A stretch of DNA of 6,917 nucleotides from Vulcanimicrobiota bacterium (GTDB lineage Bacteria > Vulcanimicrobiota > Vulcanimicrobiia > Eremiobacterales > Eremiobacteraceae): NCBI GenBank assembly GCA_019232725.1, contig JAFANK010000267.1, positions 1 to 6,917 on the forward strand, given 5' to 3'. Both the position numbers and the translations under genes were made by a program. The notes under the pieces are model-generated. The model had not been told where the DNA came from and made no database searches. It saw only the letters and a program-made list of their open reading frames with translations. How positions within the stretch are numbered: position 1 is the first letter of the stretch; every line of letters starts with the position of its first letter. This document shows positions 5,439 to 6,917 of this stretch, one piece after another.

Positions 5439-5468
5439 CGCCCGCCGCTACAAGCGGGGGCGTTCTTT
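5439..5468 (+). terminator. Rho-independent terminator of lexA
   Basis: The arms CGCCC-G-CCGCT and AGCGGGGGCG form a 10-bp GC-rich stem with one bulged G and a 3-nt ACA loop, followed by TTCTTT. It starts 15 bp after the lexA stop and separates lexA from the downstream genes. Confidence 0.75.
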
Positions 5469-5613
5469 CCATTCCGGGGTGTCGCTTCCCCGAGCTCGTT
5501 TGGTTCGGGGCGAATGCACGTGTGCTTGCCTGAAGGTCATATTGTGTTTGCGCGGGTGGCGGGTTTACGATGACGGCACCGACGTGGCGGCGCTTGGCCC
5601 CGCGAGTCGGTTT

Positions 5614-5619
5614 TACAAT
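5614..5619 (+). promoter_or_regulatory. Possible -10 element for the small lipoprotein gene
   Basis: TACAAT matches five of six consensus -10 positions in a TTTTACAATTT context, 26 bp before the ATG. No good -35 lies at the normal distance (TTGGCC at 5594-5599 is only 14 bp away), so the call is weak. The region from the lexA terminator to here (5469-5613) holds no gene that I can support. Confidence 0.3.
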
Positions 5620-5645
5620 TTCGTCAGACGACAAGGAGCATCGTT

Positions 5646-5765
5646 ATGCGCTTCATTGAGATCGCAGCATGCGTATCCACGATGTGCGCTACGCTGCTGG
5701 CGAGTGTTGTGTTGGACGGTTGCGGTGGTAACGCAGCGGCCCCCATCGAAGTAGCGACGCAATAA
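5646..5765 (+). CDS. 39-residue lipoprotein-like or secreted small protein
   Basis: A very short gene with a well-placed ribosome site: AAGGAG (5633-5638) lies 7 nt before ATG. The product starts MRFIEIAACV, has a hydrophobic stretch (about 5-23) and then LDGCGGN, resembling a lipobox with Cys26 as the lipid-modified residue, followed by only 13 residues (AAAPIEVATQ at the end). Aspartate at the -2 position of the lipobox is unusual, so processing is uncertain. The N-terminus has just one positive charge. It could be a small lipoprotein, an uncleaved membrane peptide or a leader peptide for the hydrolase gene, which starts 38 bp later on the same strand. I recognise no family. The support is the ribosome site plus the signal-like sequence. 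Confidence 0.5.
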   Translation: MRFIEIAACVSTMCATLLASVVLDGCGGNAAAPIEVATQ

Positions 5766-5803
5766 CGGGGTCATGGCGAGACGCGGCGAAGCGCGCACAA
5801 AGC

Positions 5804-6574
5804 ATGCAACCGCGAATCGCGATCACTGCAGATGCCGAGCGCATCGGCGACTCGGCCTACCTCCGTGCGTACGAGCGCGCGGTCGAACAGGCCGGCGGCG
5901 AGCCGGTGTTGCTCTATGACGTGGTCGAGCCGGAGGATGTCGCCGGGGCGTTAGCAGGCTTTGACGGTTTGCTCTTACCAGGCGGCGCAGACGTGGATCC
6001 GGCCGAATACGGTGGCCGCGATCATCCGACCGTGAGCAAGGCCCCGCCGGCATACGATCGGCTCGAGCTGGAGGCGGCACGCATTGCGCTTCGCCAAGAC
6101 ATCCCGACCTTCGCGATCTGCCGTGGCGTGCAAGTCATGAACGTCGCGCTGGGCGGCACGTTGTACGTCGACGTACCCGAGGAGTACGAGCCGCGCAATG
6201 GTCTGCGCTTGCAGCATCGCCAGACGCCACCGCACGCCCGCCACGAAGCCACGCACCCAGTGGATCTCGATGACGGCAGTCTCTTGGCACGCGTGCTCGA
6301 GAGCCGTATGACGCCAACGAACTCGATGCATCACCAGGCGCTGCGGCGGATCGCACACGATCTCGTACCGACCGCACGCACGCGCGACGGCATCGTCGAA
6401 GCGGTCGAGGCTCGCGACGCGCATCCTTTCTATCTGGGCGTCCAGTGGCATCCGGAAGAGATGATCGATGTCGACGGTCCGAGCAGGACGCTCTTCGAAG
6501 CCTTTATCAGCAGCGCCGCTCGACGAGCGCAGCGCAAGCACGTTCGCACGTTGGACACTCCGACCACCCGGTGA
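5804..6574 (+). CDS. Gamma-glutamyl-gamma-aminobutyrate hydrolase family protein (peptidase C26, PuuD-like)
   Basis: This family hydrolyses gamma-glutamyl bonds in the cytoplasm. PuuD releases GABA from gamma-glutamyl-GABA in putrescine breakdown. The 256-residue protein shows the class-I glutamine-amidotransferase fold: IAITADAER at the N-terminus, LLLPGGADVDPAEYG (about 56-70, the loop typical of the family), the nucleophile elbow AICRGVQVMN with Cys106, LGGTLYVDV, NSMHHQAL (173-180), and GVQWHPEE with catalytic His216 and Glu218. All three triad residues are present and the length is typical. The exact substrate cannot be read from the sequence, and no other putrescine-pathway gene is in the window, so I give no symbol. 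No good ribosome site precedes the ATG at 5804. It overlaps the next gene by GTGA, implying translational coupling. Confidence 0.9.
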   Translation: MQPRIAITADAERIGDSAYLRAYERAVEQAGGEPVLLYDVVEPEDVAGALAGFDGLLLPGGADVDPAEYGGRDHPTVSKAPPAYDRLELEAARIALRQDIPTFAICRGVQVMNVALGGTLYVDVPEEYEPRNGLRLQHRQTPPHARHEATHPVDLDDGSLLARVLESRMTPTNSMHHQALRRIAHDLVPTARTRDGIVEAVEARDAHPFYLGVQWHPEEMIDVDGPSRTLFEAFISSAARRAQRKHVRTLDTPTTR

Positions 6575-6917
6575 GCGCGCCCGCAGCGCGAGGTTTGGCG
6601 GGAGCGGTGGCTGCGCTCGAGCTGCGGGTCTTTCCGATCCTCCGCCGCTGGGCGGACGAACCGCACCTCATCGCCATCCGCGACGCCGTGCAGATCGCGT
6701 TCTACGCATTTGGCGCGTGGACGGTCGTCGCGTTCTTCTTGCTGCCGCCTGGACCGCTGCTCAACCGGTTCTTCCAGGCTTATCACATCGGGTTCGGCTT
6801 CATGGGTCTCGCGTTGGCAGTGGTGCTGCCCGAACGTCTCGCGACGAAGTTCGGGTACAACCGCGTTGCGGCAGTAGCGGTTAGCCTTGGCGCATTTCTG
6901 CTCTCGTTACCGGCGAA
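6571..6917 (+). CDS. Multi-pass membrane protein resembling PTS EIIC (cellobiose/lactose type), N-terminal part
   Basis: The frame starts at GTG 6571, overlapping the TGA of the hydrolase, and continues past the window end (115 complete codons seen). The N-terminus is followed by RRWADEPHLIAIRDAVQIAF, like the HLxAIRDG entry segment of CelB-type EIIC permeases. Hydrophobic helices follow at about 42-58, 70-87 and 100-115. The stretch AYHIGFGFMGLALAVVLPE...LATKFGYNRVAAVAVSLGAF fits the family pattern of a helix, a short loop with (Y/F)G, and a helix ending at a proline. EIIC subunits move sugars across the inner membrane using phosphate from HPr and EIIA/EIIB, none of which is visible. Divergence from classical members leaves open a non-sugar or EIIC-derived transporter. 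Alternative starts are TTG 6595 and GTG 6607. No ribosome site is clear, consistent with coupling to the upstream gene. Confidence 0.65.
   Translation, partial: MSAPAARGLAGAVAALELRVFPILRRWADEPHLIAIRDAVQIAFYAFGAWTVVAFFLLPPGPLLNRFFQAYHIGFGFMGLALAVVLPERLATKFGYNRVAAVAVSLGAFLLSLPA

Noticed and set aside
5479..5754. 91-codon plus-strand frame after lexA
   Set aside because: It has no ribosome site and a Cys/Arg-rich random composition, and it overlaps the better-supported 39-codon gene in another frame.

Overview
The window looks like an ordinary chromosomal segment of a high-GC, two-membraned (diderm) bacterium. It starts with the tail of a TolC-family outer-membrane efflux protein, which implies an outer membrane. 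However, its LexA boxes fit the CGAAC-N4-GTTYG type known from Bacillus and other Gram-positives, and the gene divergent from lexA resembles the Bacillus division inhibitor YneA. TolC combined with a Gram-positive-type SOS module suggests a diderm lineage on the Terrabacteria side, for example Eremiobacterota (WPS-2) or relatives. That placement is inference, not proof.

Layout. Positions 1-240 (+) hold the TolC-like C-terminus. It converges on a small two-helix membrane protein at 245-523 (-). Next on the minus strand is the classic rpsO-pnp pair: ribosomal protein S15 (2891-3160, GTG start, exactly 89 aa) and polynucleotide phosphorylase (548-2668, probable TTG start behind a perfect AGGAGG). 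The 222-bp gap between them contains two similar palindromic hairpins in opposite orientation, framed by AATGTAG/CTACATT (a REPIN-like element), plus a 16-bp near-tandem duplication across the rpsO stop codon. rpsO has its own promoter (TTGACC-18-TATTCT). Upstream, 3310-4188 (-) encodes a secreted protein of unknown function, and a strong Rho-independent terminator (4253-4284) separates it from a LysM protein.

The centre of the window is an SOS switch. lexA (4818-5423, +) and a short membrane-anchored LysM protein (4303-4599, -) are divergent. The region between them holds a near-consensus promoter for the LysM gene, a plausible lexA promoter and two LexA boxes that match the Bacillus consensus at every defined position. 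One box lies at the predicted transcription start of the LysM gene and the other over the predicted lexA -35. LexA should therefore repress both itself and a YneA-like checkpoint protein.

Downstream of a lexA terminator, the plus strand carries a 39-codon lipoprotein-like gene (5646-5765), a class-I glutamine-amidotransferase-like gamma-glutamyl hydrolase (5804-6574, PuuD/peptidase C26 family) and, overlapping it through GTGA, the start of a membrane protein resembling PTS EIIC of the cellobiose/lactose family. That last gene runs off the window. I see no mobile element with a transposase, no CRISPR array and no rRNA or tRNA gene.
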